64,000 bases of DNA from Roseiarcus sp963741405 (GTDB lineage: Bacteria; Pseudomonadota; Alphaproteobacteria; Rhizobiales; Beijerinckiaceae): NCBI GenBank assembly GCA_963741405.1, contig CAVUHX010000014.1, forward strand, positions 1 through 64,000. The letters are read 5' to 3'. The notes under the pieces are model-generated. The model searched no databases. It was not told the DNA's origin and saw only the letters and a list, made by a program, of their open reading frames with translations. This document shows positions 16,558 through 26,130 of this stretch, one piece after another. Numbering within the stretch: the first letter of the stretch is position 1; each line of letters starts with the position of its first letter. A program made the position numbers and the translations under genes.

Positions 16558-17721
16558 TCATGCCGCCTTGAGCTCGGCGCCCTCGGGAACGACGCCCTGG
16601 GTGACATAGCGCCACAGGGCGACGAGGAGTTTGCGGGCCAGCGCCACGATGGCGATCCGGCGGATTCGCCCTTTGGCGGCGCCGACCCGCGCCCGAAACC
16701 AGCGGCTCAACGCCGAGTTGGGCTGATGACGCAGCCACGACCAGGCAAGCTCGATCATGGTTCGGCGCAGGCGGTGATTGCCCGACTTCGAGATGCCTTG
16801 ATCCCGTTCGATGCTCCCGCTCTGCCAGGGACTGGGCGCCAATCCGCCGTAAGCCCCTACCTGGCGTCGGTTGGCGAAGCGGCGAAACAACGCTTCCAGC
16901 CACAGGAGCGAGGCGAACTCAGGGCCGATGCCGTTGAGCTTGATGAGCACGCCGGCGGGAGTGTCCGGCTTCTCGACTTCCGTATGGACCAGCGCGTCGC
17001 GGGCGCGTTCGACCGTAGCCAGTTGCGTCGTCACCACCGCTATCCGACCGAGTTCCCGGAGGATTTCCGCCTTCAGCAGCGGCGGCAGAGGACGGCCGTC
17101 GCCGGTCCGCAGCGCTTCAAGCCGTTCAAGACAATCGCGCCGAAGCGGATTGTAATCCCGGACGCCCTGGCCGCTGAGCAGCCCCCGGATCCGATTGGTA
17201 TGCTGAATGCGTTCCTTGACCAGCGTGCCGCGCTCACGCGTCAGACGCCGGCGATCCTCGTCTTCCGGGCTCGGCGCCTGAACCATGGAACAGACCCGCC
17301 GCTCACCCCGACCCCAGGCCATCAGCGTCCGCAACAGTGTCTCGCCGTCGATCGAATCGGTCTTGGCCCGCCGATGCCGCCGCGCGACCGCGATCGAACC
17401 CGCATCGACGACATGGCTCTCGATCCCGTTCGCGAGCAGCAGCCGATGAATCCAGAACCCGTCCAGTCCCGCTTCCTGAATAACCACCGTCTTGATCGCA
17501 ACGCCGTAGCGCTCCTCGGCCTTCCCCCGCCACCGCGAAAGAAGGCCGAGCAAACAGCCGCCGTTTCCTCCTTCAACTGAATGCCTGGAAAACTTCTCGC
17601 TGCCCGGACTGTTCATCGTCACAACCCATTTCGATTTGCTCAATTCGAGCGAGGCGAACAACGTGATAGCATTCGCTCGGACGGTGGCCGCGACAACGGT
17701 CGCAGAGGGGACGGACTCCAT
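16558..17721 (-). CDS. IS110-family transposase
   Basis: This DEDD-type recombinase (387 aa) of the IS110 family now known to use a structured bridge RNA for target choice. The N-terminal RuvC-like part has LFASLELSKSKWVV (with Glu where many relatives have Asp), VVIQEAGLDGFWIHRLL and the RRAKTDSIDGETLLR acidic block. The C-terminal Tnp (transposase_20) domain has LIKLNGIGPEFASLLWLEAL and GAYGGLAPSPWQSG ... SGNHRLRRTMIELAW. The reading frame is complete. Element ends were not resolved; IS110 elements usually lack long inverted repeats. A bridge RNA would be expected in the flanking non-coding DNA (17722-17850 or 16400-16557). Confidence 0.9.
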   Translation of the reverse strand: MESVPSATVVAATVRANAITLFASLELSKSKWVVTMNSPGSEKFSRHSVEGGNGGCLLGLLSRWRGKAEERYGVAIKTVVIQEAGLDGFWIHRLLLANGIESHVVDAGSIAVARRHRRAKTDSIDGETLLRTLMAWGRGERRVCSMVQAPSPEDEDRRRLTRERGTLVKERIQHTNRIRGLLSGQGVRDYNPLRRDCLERLEALRTGDGRPLPPLLKAEILRELGRIAVVTTQLATVERARDALVHTEVEKPDTPAGVLIKLNGIGPEFASLLWLEALFRRFANRRQVGAYGGLAPSPWQSGSIERDQGISKSGNHRLRRTMIELAWSWLRHQPNSALSRWFRARVGAAKGRIRRIAIVALARKLLVALWRYVTQGVVPEGAELKAA

Positions 17722-17963
17722 CGGTTGCCTCCATGCTGGCGTGGAAGCTCAGCCTACCAAGTCCGGCCGCCGTCCACCCGCATAGGATCTGTTGTTGACA
17801 CATTGTCAGGCCAAAACAGGGGAGAAGGCGCCGGATCAGAGAGCGCGTCTGCGTCAAGAAACGGCGCCATCAGCCGAGCGTCGGGCGGCGCGCCCGTTTT
17901 GGATTTCCCATCAGGCTTACGGTTCAGCCGAAAGGCTCCGCCCCTCGTCCTGTGGCCCCCGCT

Positions 17964-18317
17964 CTATCCCGTCGCGTGCGCCTTGACTTCGCCGCGCATT
18001 TCCTGGGCCGCGTCCTCGACCTGCCTCTCGGCGGCGGCGAACGCCTCCCGGATCGCGACCCGCGGATGTTCGCGCTCGCTGGCGTCGCCATGGCGGCGGT
18101 AGACGGCCACCTCCTTGCGCTCGGGCATCGCAATCCGGATCTGGATCTCGAAGGGGTCCCCTTTCTTATGCCGCGTCTGCGGCCCGTTGACGACCACATG
18201 GCAGCCAACGATGCGGGAGCCGAATTTCCCGAGGCGCTGCGCCTGCGCGGCGATCTCAGCCCGGATTGCCTCCCACGGCTCGCAATGCCGGAAAGTGACG
18301 TCCAATGGAATCTGCAT
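17964..18317 (-). CDS. HPF/RaiA-like ribosome-associated protein
   Basis: A 117-aa protein with the S30AE (HPF/RaiA) fold signature. It starts MQIPLDVTFRHCEPWEAIRA, followed by LGKFGSRIVGCHVVVNGPQTRHKKGDPFEIQI and VAIREAFAAAERQVEDAAQE. Family members bind the small ribosomal subunit in stress or stationary phase, though this short stand-alone clade is poorly studied. The start is chosen by a strong Shine-Dalgarno (GGAGGAGAG) directly before the ATG; a longer open frame upstream lacks family resemblance. It is divergent from the cyclase gene at 18541. Confidence 0.78.
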   Translation of the reverse strand: MQIPLDVTFRHCEPWEAIRAEIAAQAQRLGKFGSRIVGCHVVVNGPQTRHKKGDPFEIQIRIAMPERKEVAVYRRHGDASEREHPRVAIREAFAAAERQVEDAAQEMRGEVKAHATG

Positions 18318-18540
18318 CTCTCCTCCTCCCGCGCCGAAGCGGATTCGGCGCTCGCCGGGCGGACTCGCCACGAACGGTGATGATACGCCCATCGGCTGCG
18401 CAGCGCCTTGCGCCGGATCAACTGCCGGTCCCCGAATTGCGGCCGCCCGACGACCGACCCGGCGCCGGCCCGGCGCCTCGCTCTGGCGAAACCATGACCC
18501 GGCGCCTACATCAGGACCTTGCCGAAAATGGAGGGAGCCA

Positions 18541-19974
18541 ATGGCTGAAGCTTCTGCGCTCTGGGACCTGTTGCGTGAGGCCGCGGAGCCCTCCGTCGTC
18601 GAGGCGCTGAAGGCGTCGGTCGAGAGCGACCCGGACCGCGCGCTGAACCGGATCAACCCCCTCGCCTACGCCGCCGCCCACCGGCTCGACGAGGACGCAA
18701 CGACCGGCGCGCTCGTTCATGCTGCCCGCCTCGGGATCTTCGACATGTCGTGGAACGTGATCTGCCCCGGCTGCGGCAGCGTGCTGGAGACGGCGGCCGC
18801 ATTGAAGTCGGTCAACCGCCATCAGTACTTCTGTTCGCTCTGCACCGCGGAATACGAGCCGACGCTCGATCAGCTGATCGAGGTCACCTTCACGGTGAAC
18901 CCGAGAATCCGCCGGATCGCGGCGCACGATCCGGACCGGCTTCCCCTGCCGGAATTCATGCGCCAGGTCTTCTGGGGTTCGGGCTCCGACCTGCCCGACG
19001 ACGTCGAAGGCGTCATCACCCGGGTCACCCTCGACCTCATGGAGCTTGCGCCCGGCGAAAAGGCCGCCATGTCGCTGACGCTGCCCAAGGGCTCGGTGGT
19101 CGCCTTCGATCCCGTGACCCACGCCACGCTCTTTCTCGACGTGACCGGCGAGGAGACGCAGGAGCGGCGAAGCCTGTCGCTCGTGTTCTCCGACGCGCAC
19201 GCCCACAGCAGCGCGATGACGTTGCAGCCGGGCCCCGCGCGCATCACTTTCGAGAACAAGGCTCACCGCCGCACCCTGCCCGGACTCTGGCTTCACAATG
19301 CCGAACTCGACGCGCTGTGGACCCGGCGCCGGCCGTTCCTCACCGCGACCCGCCTGCTCAGCAACCAGGTGTTCCGCGACCTCTATCGCAGCGGCACGTT
19401 CGATCCCGAGCAGCGGTTCAAGATCACCAGCCTCACCATCCTCTTCACCGATCTCCGAAGTTCGACCGAGCTTTACGACCGGGTCGGCGACCTCGCCGCC
19501 TTCGATCTCGTGCGCAGCCATTTCGGCGAACTGATCGCCGCGGTCGCGGCCGAGGGCGGCGCGGTGGTGAAGACGATCGGCGACGCGGTGATGGCGACCT
19601 TCCCGACGCCCGACCGGGCTTTGCGCTCGGCGATGCGGATGCGCGAGGCGATGCGCAAAATCAACGAGCGGCGGGGCAGTGAGGATCTCGCCCTCAACAT
19701 CGGGCTGCACGAGGGCCCGTGCCTGGCGGTGATGCTCGACGACCGGCAGGACTATTTCGGCCAGACCGTCAACATCGCCGCGCGCGTCCAGGACCTCGCC
19801 GAACCGAGCGCGATCCTGGCGACGAAGCCGATCGTCGAAAGCGCCGAGGTCGTGCGCCTCGTCGGCGAGGCCGGCTACCGCACGACGTCGCGGCATCTGT
19901 CGCTGCGCGGGGTCAGCGAAGCGTTCGAGATCTACGAGGTGCGCGAACGCGAGGAGACCGCACGCGCGGCGTGA
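18541..19974 (+). CDS. DUF5939 zinc-ribbon / class III adenylate or guanylate cyclase
   Basis: A 477-aa soluble protein. Residues ~1-280 form a DUF5939-type sensory part containing a zinc ribbon (CPGCG at ~75 and CSLC at ~98). Residues ~290-460 are a class III cyclase homology domain. The metal-binding Asp residues appear in ILFTDLRSST and TIGDAVMATF, preceded by the base-binding VVK lysine, and the transition-state Asn/Arg in GQTVNIAARVQ. The ATG is preceded by GGAGGGA. It probably makes cAMP in response to an unknown cytoplasmic signal. It stands alone between the HPF-like gene and the phasin gene. Confidence 0.85.
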   Translation: MAEASALWDLLREAAEPSVVEALKASVESDPDRALNRINPLAYAAAHRLDEDATTGALVHAARLGIFDMSWNVICPGCGSVLETAAALKSVNRHQYFCSLCTAEYEPTLDQLIEVTFTVNPRIRRIAAHDPDRLPLPEFMRQVFWGSGSDLPDDVEGVITRVTLDLMELAPGEKAAMSLTLPKGSVVAFDPVTHATLFLDVTGEETQERRSLSLVFSDAHAHSSAMTLQPGPARITFENKAHRRTLPGLWLHNAELDALWTRRRPFLTATRLLSNQVFRDLYRSGTFDPEQRFKITSLTILFTDLRSSTELYDRVGDLAAFDLVRSHFGELIAAVAAEGGAVVKTIGDAVMATFPTPDRALRSAMRMREAMRKINERRGSEDLALNIGLHEGPCLAVMLDDRQDYFGQTVNIAARVQDLAEPSAILATKPIVESAEVVRLVGEAGYRTTSRHLSLRGVSEAFEIYEVREREETARAA

Positions 19975-20022
19975 AGGGCATGGCCGGGACGCGCCCGGAC
20001 AAGCTTTATTCGGGCTCGCCGC

Positions 20023-20379
20023 TCAGCTGCTCCCGGGCTGCACGAGCGAGTCCATCGCCTTTTTCGCCGTCTCCTGGCCGAGCGCGGCGAGTTCCTTGGC
20101 CTGGTCGCTGATCGCGGCGGCCCGTTCGCGCATGTGCGAACTCACCGTCTCGATGAAGTCTGACGGCGACTTCATCGTCATCAGCTTCTGCGCCAGCTGC
20201 ATGTTGGCTTCCGCGTTCGTCTGGAAGAAGTGCAGAAGCTTCGCCTGATAGTCCTGCACCGCCTTGAACGAACCCGCGTAGGCGCCGCCGTAGACATTGG
20301 CGGCGTTCGCGAGCTGCGCCGCCATGTTCTCGCCGAGCTTGGCCGCGGACGCGGCCGGGTTATCGCTCTCCGAAGCCAT
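20023..20379 (-). CDS. Phasin family protein
   Basis: A 118-aa helical protein of the phasin family, which coats polyhydroxyalkanoate granules. It is rich in Ala, Gln and Lys with amphipathic helices (AAQLANAANVYGGAYAGSFKA, then YQAKLLHFFQTNAEANMQLAQKLM), and the motif MKSPSDFIETVSSHMRERAA typical of Phasin_2 proteins. A good Shine-Dalgarno (GGAGGTG) precedes the ATG. It lies next to acetyl-CoA acetyltransferase on the same strand, which supports a role in polyhydroxybutyrate metabolism. Confidence 0.88.
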   Translation of the reverse strand: MASESDNPAASAAKLGENMAAQLANAANVYGGAYAGSFKAVQDYQAKLLHFFQTNAEANMQLAQKLMTMKSPSDFIETVSSHMRERAAAISDQAKELAALGQETAKKAMDSLVQPGSS

Positions 20380-20421
20380 AGGTCACCTCCACTCATTGCG
20401 TCGAAAGGATTTCGACATCCG

Positions 20422-21597
20422 TCAGGCGCGCTCGACGCACATCGCCACGCCCATTCCGCCACCGATGCAGAGCGTCGCAAGCCCCTTCTTGGCGTTGCGC
20501 CGCTGCATCTCGTGCAACAGGGTCACGAGAATGCGGGCGCCCGACGCGCCGATCGGGTGGCCGAGCGCGATCGCGCCGCCATTGACGTTCACCTTGCTCA
20601 CATCCCAGCCGAGGTCATTGTTGACGGCGAGCGCCTGCGCCGCGAAGGCCTCGTTCGCCTCGATCAGGTCGAGATCGCCGATCTTCCACCCGGTGCGCTC
20701 GAGCGCCTTGCGCGAAGCCGGGATCGGACCCGTGCCCATGATCGCCGGATCGACGCCCGCGGTGGCGAAGCTGGCGATCCGCGCGAGCGGCTTGACCCCC
20801 CGCTTGGCGGCCTCGGCGCTCGACATCACGATCAGCGCCGCCGCGCCGTCATTGATGCCGGAAGCGTTGCCCGCGGTCACGGTCCCTTCCTTATTGAACG
20901 CGGGACGGAGCTTGCGCATTCCGTCGATCGTGGCGTCGTGGCGGATGAACTCGTCGTCGGACACGACGACGTCGCCCTTGCGCGTCTTGATCGTGACGGG
21001 CGCGATCTCGTCCTTGAACCGCCCGGCCTTCTGCGCCGCGCTCGCCTTGAGCTGGGAACCGAGAGCGAACTCGTCCTGCTGCTCGCGCGTGATCTGGAAC
21101 TTGGTGGCCACATTCTCCGCTGTGACCCCCATATGGTAGCCGTAGAAGACGTCCGTGAGCCCGTCCTTCAACATGGTGTCGACGAGGTCCAGCGGCCCCA
21201 TCTTCACCCCGTTGCGCAGATGGGCCGCGTGCGGCGCGCAGCTCATGCTCTCCATGCCGCCGGCGGCGACGATGCTGCTTTCGCCGGTGCGGATCTGCTG
21301 GGCCGCCAGCGCCACCGCTCGCAGGCCCGAGCCGCAGAGCTGGTTGATGCTGAAGGCGGTCTTTTCGTCGGGCATGCCGGCGGCGCGCGCGGCCTGGCGG
21401 GCCGGGCCCATGCCCTGGCCAGCGGCAAGAATCTGGCCGAGGATCAACTCATCCACGTCGGCGGGCGAGACGCCGGCGCGTTGGAATGCGGCCTGCAGGG
21501 CCACGGTGGCCAGCGAATGCGCGGGCAGCGAGCTCAGCGTGCCATTGAAGCTGCCGACCGGCGTGCGGGCGGCGGATGCGATAACGATGTCGGTCAT
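20422..21597 (-). CDS. phaA: Acetyl-CoA acetyltransferase (beta-ketothiolase)
   Basis: This 391-aa thiolase condenses two acetyl-CoA, the first step of polyhydroxybutyrate synthesis. The N-terminal MTDIVIASAARTPVGSFNG, active-site Cys in INQLCGSGLRA (about residue 88), and the C-terminal GHPIGASGARILVTLLHEM and CIGGGMGVAMCVE blocks are all present. The start ATG at 21597 is preceded by GGGAGAGACC; an upstream extension is unlikely. It is followed by a phasin gene 42 bp downstream. The biosynthetic thiolase assignment is inferred from this neighbour; a degradative role cannot be excluded. Confidence 0.92.
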   Translation of the reverse strand: MTDIVIASAARTPVGSFNGTLSSLPAHSLATVALQAAFQRAGVSPADVDELILGQILAAGQGMGPARQAARAAGMPDEKTAFSINQLCGSGLRAVALAAQQIRTGESSIVAAGGMESMSCAPHAAHLRNGVKMGPLDLVDTMLKDGLTDVFYGYHMGVTAENVATKFQITREQQDEFALGSQLKASAAQKAGRFKDEIAPVTIKTRKGDVVVSDDEFIRHDATIDGMRKLRPAFNKEGTVTAGNASGINDGAAALIVMSSAEAAKRGVKPLARIASFATAGVDPAIMGTGPIPASRKALERTGWKIGDLDLIEANEAFAAQALAVNNDLGWDVSKVNVNGGAIALGHPIGASGARILVTLLHEMQRRNAKKGLATLCIGGGMGVAMCVERA

Positions 21598-21939
21598 GTT
21601 GGTCTCTCCCTGACTGCGCCTTAAGGCCATGGTGTGCAGGCCGCCGTCAATGTGAATCTTGGCGAATCTTGTCGCCGGCCATGCCGGACGCGGCGCCCAC
21701 ATATAAAACTATCACGCAGCCGTTCTCCGCGATATCCGCCAAATGGCAGGCGGGAGACTTCGGGGACCGCGCCTTGGCTATAACGCGGAAGGGCGGCAAT
21801 TGCGTGACTTGACGGACGACGGTCGCGCCGAATGCCGACCGTTTCCGGCGTTCACACGTCCTTTGCGCTGTCACCCGACGCCTTGGAAGCGCTTACGGGC
21901 CCTGCGGCAATTCGTCTTTGTATACAAATGTCAATGTTT
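21598..21939. other. Intergenic upstream of phaA, no gene recognised
   Basis: About 340 bp between the phaA start and the IS630 remnant. It must contain the phaA promoter (minus strand), but no convincing -35/-10 pair was found. The right part (from about 21900) becomes AT-richer where the transposon remnant begins. Confidence 0.35.
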
Positions 21940-22620
21940 TGTGGTTACGTACGCTATGAAAAGTTCATCGACGCGCATGAGGACTTGCGCAACTCGCTCA
22001 GCCCGGACGAGACGGTCGTCTACGTCGACGCCGTCCATCCGACCCACCAAGCCAAGCCCGCTGGACGCTGGCTGCCGCGCGGACAGCGCTGCGCGCTTCC
22101 CGCGGCGTCCGGGCGCGACCGGCTGAACCTGCACGGCGCGATCGACCTGGAGACCGGACAGACCCGCATCATGGATGTCCAGACCGTCGACGCGGCAAGC
22201 ACGATCGCCCTGTTCGAGGCGCTGGAGCGCTCCAATTCGACGGTGAGCCGCATCCATGTTTTCCTCGACAACGCCCGCTACCACCACGCCAAAGTCGTCC
22301 AGGGCTGGCTGCAACAGCCAGGGAGGCGCATCGTCCTGCACTTCGTGCCGTCATACTGTCCGCATCTCAACCCGATCGAGCGGCTCTGGAAGGTGATGCA
22401 CGAAAACGTCACCCACAACAGATGCTACGCCAAATTCCGCGACTTCGCCGAGGCCGTACTCGGTTTCCTGCGTGAAACCGTGCCACAGCGGTTCGACGAG
22501 CTCTCGTCGTCCATCACCGACAATTTCCGCGTCATCGACCCGAAGGATTTTCTTATCATCGCGTTACGCATGGTAAATTTCATTTTTGCACACTGTGTGT
22601 TGCAGTGGTAAAAATGGCAA
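21940..22620 (+). pseudogene. IS630-family transposase remnant lacking its N-terminus
   Basis: The frame encodes only the catalytic DDE domain of an IS630-type transposase: ETVVYVDAVHPTH (first Asp), SRIHVFLDNARYHHAKVVQ (second Asp) and VPSYCPHLNPIERLWKVMHE (Glu), ending near VIDPKDFLII. The N-terminal helix-turn-helix half is absent, and the reading frame upstream (from about 21832) is unrelated host sequence. AT-rich ends around 21,930 and 22,560-22,630 probably mark the element limits. It ends about 200 bp before tRNA-Asp. Confidence 0.82.
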
Positions 22621-22815
22621 AATGTGAGTGAATTTTGGCCTCGTCACCCGTGCCGGCCGGAAGATTATCGAACGTCCCGCCCATCGACACTGTGGGCCGA
22701 GAATATTCGAAGGACATCCTGCACTCGACCGCGGCGCGAGACGCTCGGGCGTCTGTCGACGCTTGCGCGTCTTGACTTGGGCGCGCCGCTGGCCTATCCG
22801 GCCCATGCCCTATGG

Positions 22816-22892
<77 letters not shown>

Positions 22893-23287
22893 TTCCTAGC
22901 GCCGCCGGGACTAAGTCGGTTCGCCCGCCCAACGCGATTCCTTACTTACCCGTGGATTCTCGCGGCCCTACGACGGCGCGCGAGACGAACTGCAGCTTGA
23001 CTGACCCTTCCTTTTGGGGATCTGCAATTGGCTACGACTTTGAGCCAGCGGTCCTGCCGCGCACGTGCGGCGGCTCGCTCGAGCCCGCGCGAAACATGCG
23101 GTCGATCAAATGTGTTGATCTGTCTGCCGCACTGAGTTTCCAAACCGGTCGTGCGACTTGCGCATGTATCGAAGTCTTTCGAAGCCTGAATTCCGCATCA
23201 AGAAAATTCAAGTTCCCCGTTGGCCCTGAAGAATCAGGGAGATAGTCTTGGTTTGCGACTCAAGGACCATCACCAACGGGGTGCGCG
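22893..23287. other. Intergenic, no gene recognised
   Basis: About 395 bp between tRNA-Asp and the IS1380 transposase. Short frames exist but show no family resemblance. The last 60 bp probably belong to the left end of the IS1380 element. Confidence 0.35.
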
Positions 23288-24801
23288 ATGGTGGCACAGG
23301 GGCTGCTCGATTTCCAGTATGAGGCCGATTCGTCCAGCCATGGATTGACGTCGCTGGCCGGGCTTCCGTTGTATCTTGACCTGATCAAGGCCTGCGGGCT
23401 GGGCGGGGCGATCCAGCGGCATGTTCGGGCGGCCGGCGGCCAAGGCTGGCTCGACATCCAGATGGTTCTGGCGGTGATTTTCCTGAATCTGTCCGGCGGC
23501 GACTGCGTGGAAGACATCGAACGGTTGGAGCGCGACAGCGGCTTTTCGGCGATCCTGCGGGCGATCGAGAAGGATTTGCTTTCGCGCGCCGACCGGCGGT
23601 CGCTGAAAAGCCGCTGGCGGCGCGCGCGCGAGCGGGCGACGCCCTCGCCGTCGGCGCTGTCGGGCTGGCTGGAACGGTTCGATGATCCAGCCTCGCCCAA
23701 GGCGGTCGCGGGGACGGCGTTCATTCCGGCGGTGACGCAGGAACTGCGCGGTCTCTGGCGGGTGAATCAAGCGCTGCTGGACTTTCTGCAGCAGCGTCAG
23801 CCCGCGGCCACGGCGACGCTGGACATGGACGCGACGCTGATTGAGACGCACAAGCGCGAGGCGCTGTTTTGCTACAAGAAGTTCAAGGCGTATCAGCCGC
23901 TGAACTGCTGGTGGGCGGAGCAGGGCGCGATGCTCTATTCGGAGTTCCGCGACGGCAACGTGCCCGCCGGACACGAGCAATTGCGCGTCCTGCAAGAGAG
24001 CCTGCGCCATCTGCCGGACAGCGTGAGGACAGTCTCGTTGCGTTCGGACACGGCGGGCTATCAGGAAGAGCTGCTGCTCTATTGCGGCGAGGGCAGACCC
24101 GCGCTTTGGCGTGATCGAGTTCGCGATCGGCGCCGACGTGACCGAGGCTTTCCGCGCGGCTGTGCGGACGACGCCGGAGAGCGCATGGAAGCCGCTGATC
24201 CGCAAAACGGACGGCCAGCCGCAGCACACCGATCAAGAATGGGCCGAGGTCGTCTACGTGCCCAATTGGGCCGGACACAGCCGCAACCGCGCCGATTACC
24301 GCTTTCTCGCGATCCGCGAGCCGCTCACGCCAACTGGCGCTGGGCGACGAGGCGAAGCTGCCGTTTCCAACGCAGGCCTTTGGCCAGAAGGGGGTTCACA
24401 AACTCTTTGGCCTCGTGACCAACCGCAAGGGTCCGGGCGACGGCGTGATCTGGTGGTTGCGCGAGCGTTGCGGCAAGAGCGAGGAAGTCCATTCGGCGAT
24501 GAAATCCGACCTGGCCGGCGGACAGATGCCCTCTGGGCTGTTCGGCGCCAACGCCGCCTGGTGGGCGCTGACGATCCTGGCGTTCAATCTAAACGCCGCG
24601 ATGAAGCGTCTCGCGCTGGGCGAGAGATGGGCGGCCAAACGCATGAAGGCGCTGCGCTTCCATCTGATCGGCCTGCCCGGACGGGTGGTCAGCCACGCCC
24701 GCCAGCTGATCATTCGTCTGGGCGGCGGGGCCGAAACGCTGGCCACCCTCCTCGACGCCCGCCAAAGGATCCGGGCGCTGGCTCAGGAACCAGCCGGATG
24801 A
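23288..24801 (+). pseudogene. IS1380-family transposase with two frameshifts
   Basis: Three successive frames together make a full-length IS1380 transposase of about 500 aa. The first starts DFQYEADSSSHGLTSLAGLP and contains the catalytic ATLDMDATLIETHK. A lesion near 24100 moves to FGVIEFAIGADVTEAF, and a second near 24328 to RQLALGDEAKLPFPTQAFGQ and the C-terminal WWLRERCGKSEEVHSAMKSD with the final acidic residue. Two independent one-base changes make it inactive. It lies just upstream of the nuo operon. Confidence 0.88.
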
Positions 24802-25172
24802 GCCCAAACCGCGCGCTGCCGAGCGTAGACCTGATATCGCGTGGCGTTCCCGGGCGCGGCGACGACGCCCCGCGCCCGCGTCAGGCGAGCCCGACTCGCC
24901 CCGGTTGCACGCAATCATCGCCGGACTCGCCATGCGTGTCGACGAACGTCAGGAGGTGATCGACCCCTCGGGATTGTGACACTCGGACCGTCAACCACCG
25001 CAAAATCGGTCACGCACCGGCGCGCGCGGTGATTTGTTCGGGAATTGTGGGATGTCTTTCGCCTTGCATGCTTCGCTGCGCTGCGATACGCCTGCGGCGA
25101 TGCGAGGGGCCTGCGTCGAAATGACGCCGCGCTCCGCCGCCGCCATTTGATTCAAGCCCGCGAGCCAGGCCG
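24802..25172. other. Intergenic leader of the nuo operon
   Basis: About 370 bp between the IS1380 remnant and nuoA. The operon promoter should be here or just inside the right end of the IS, but no sigma-70 site could be called confidently. No gene, tRNA or obvious riboswitch was seen. Confidence 0.4.
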
Positions 25173-25538
25173 ATGCCGAGCCTTATCTCCGACTATCTTC
25201 CGCTCGTCGTGTTCGTCATTCTGGCGACCCTGATCGCAGGGGCGCTTCTGGTCGCTCCGTTCGTTGTCGCGTTCAAGGCGCCGGACACCGACAAGCTGTC
25301 GCCGTACGAATGCGGCTTCGATCCGTTTGACGATGCGCGCATGCGCTTCGATGCACGCTTCTACCTGATCTCGCTGCTGTTCATCATCTTCGACCTCGAG
25401 GTTGCGTTCCTGTTTCCGTGGGCGATCGTATTCCATGATCTCGGCGCGCTCGGCTTCTGGTCGATGATGATGTTCCTTGCCGTGCTGACGGTCGGGTTCG
25501 TGTACGAATGGAACAAGGGAGCGCTGGAATGGGATTGA
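25173..25538 (+). CDS. nuoA: NADH-quinone oxidoreductase subunit A
   Basis: NuoA (ND3) is a three-helix membrane subunit of respiratory complex I at the junction with the peripheral arm. The 121-aa protein has hydrophobic segments at residues ~8-32, 62-85 and 92-112, and the conserved loop KLSPYECGFDPFDDARMRFD between the first two. Length is normal. It is the first gene of the 14-subunit operon; its last codons overlap the nuoB start. Confidence 0.97.
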   Translation: MPSLISDYLPLVVFVILATLIAGALLVAPFVVAFKAPDTDKLSPYECGFDPFDDARMRFDARFYLISLLFIIFDLEVAFLFPWAIVFHDLGALGFWSMMMFLAVLTVGFVYEWNKGALEWD

Positions 25539-26101
25539 CCGCCGGTCCAATCGTTGCGCCCGCCCCGAAAGGCCTGGTCGACGCAGCCGGGAAACCAATC
25601 GGTGCAGATAATCCCTATTTCAACTCCATCAACGACGAACTCGCCGACAAGGGTTTTTTCGTCACGACGGTGGACGACCTCATCCAGTGGGCGCGCACCG
25701 GCTCCCTGATGTGGATGACCTTCGGCCTCGCCTGCTGCGCGGTCGAGATGATGCAACTGTCCATGCCGCGCTACGACGTCGAGCGGTTCGGCTTCGCCCC
25801 CCGTGGCAGCCCGCGCCAGTCGGACGTGATGATCGTCGCCGGCACGCTGACCAACAAAATGGCGCCGGCGCTGCGAAAGGTCTACGACCAAATGCCGGAG
25901 CCTCGCTACGTTATCTCGATGGGCTCCTGCGCCAACGGCGGCGGCTACTATCACTATTCGTATTCGGTCGTGCGCGGCTGCGACCGCATCGTGCCGGTCG
26001 ACATTTACGTTCCGGGCTGTCCGCCGACCGCGGAGGCGCTGCTCTACGGCGTCCTGATGCTTCAGAAAAAAATACGCCGCACCGGAACGATCGAACGCTG
26101 A
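25529..26101 (+). CDS. nuoB: NADH-quinone oxidoreductase subunit B
   Basis: NuoB (PSST), 190 aa, holds cluster N2, the last iron-sulfur centre before quinone. The ligands are visible as the Cys-Cys pair in FGLACCAVEMM, the Cys in SMGSCANGGGYY and the Cys in YVPGCPPTAEALLYG. The ATG chosen (25529) follows GGGAGCGCTGG and overlaps the nuoA stop; an upstream GTG-type extension is unlikely. Confidence 0.97.
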   Translation: MGLTAGPIVAPAPKGLVDAAGKPIGADNPYFNSINDELADKGFFVTTVDDLIQWARTGSLMWMTFGLACCAVEMMQLSMPRYDVERFGFAPRGSPRQSDVMIVAGTLTNKMAPALRKVYDQMPEPRYVISMGSCANGGGYYHYSYSVVRGCDRIVPVDIYVPGCPPTAEALLYGVLMLQKKIRRTGTIER

Positions 26102-26130
26102 CGCCGCCGCCCGTAAGGAAGACAATTCGA

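Noticed and set aside
16088..16609. A 173-codon plus-strand frame with a repeated W-V-[EK]-P-L-like segment
   Set aside because: The repeat comes from the 21-nt tandem DNA units at the IS110 end; no family resemblance and no convincing start signal.
22952..23245. A 97-codon frame after tRNA-Asp
   Set aside because: No family resemblance, no ribosome binding site, and placement between two mobile elements suggests chance.
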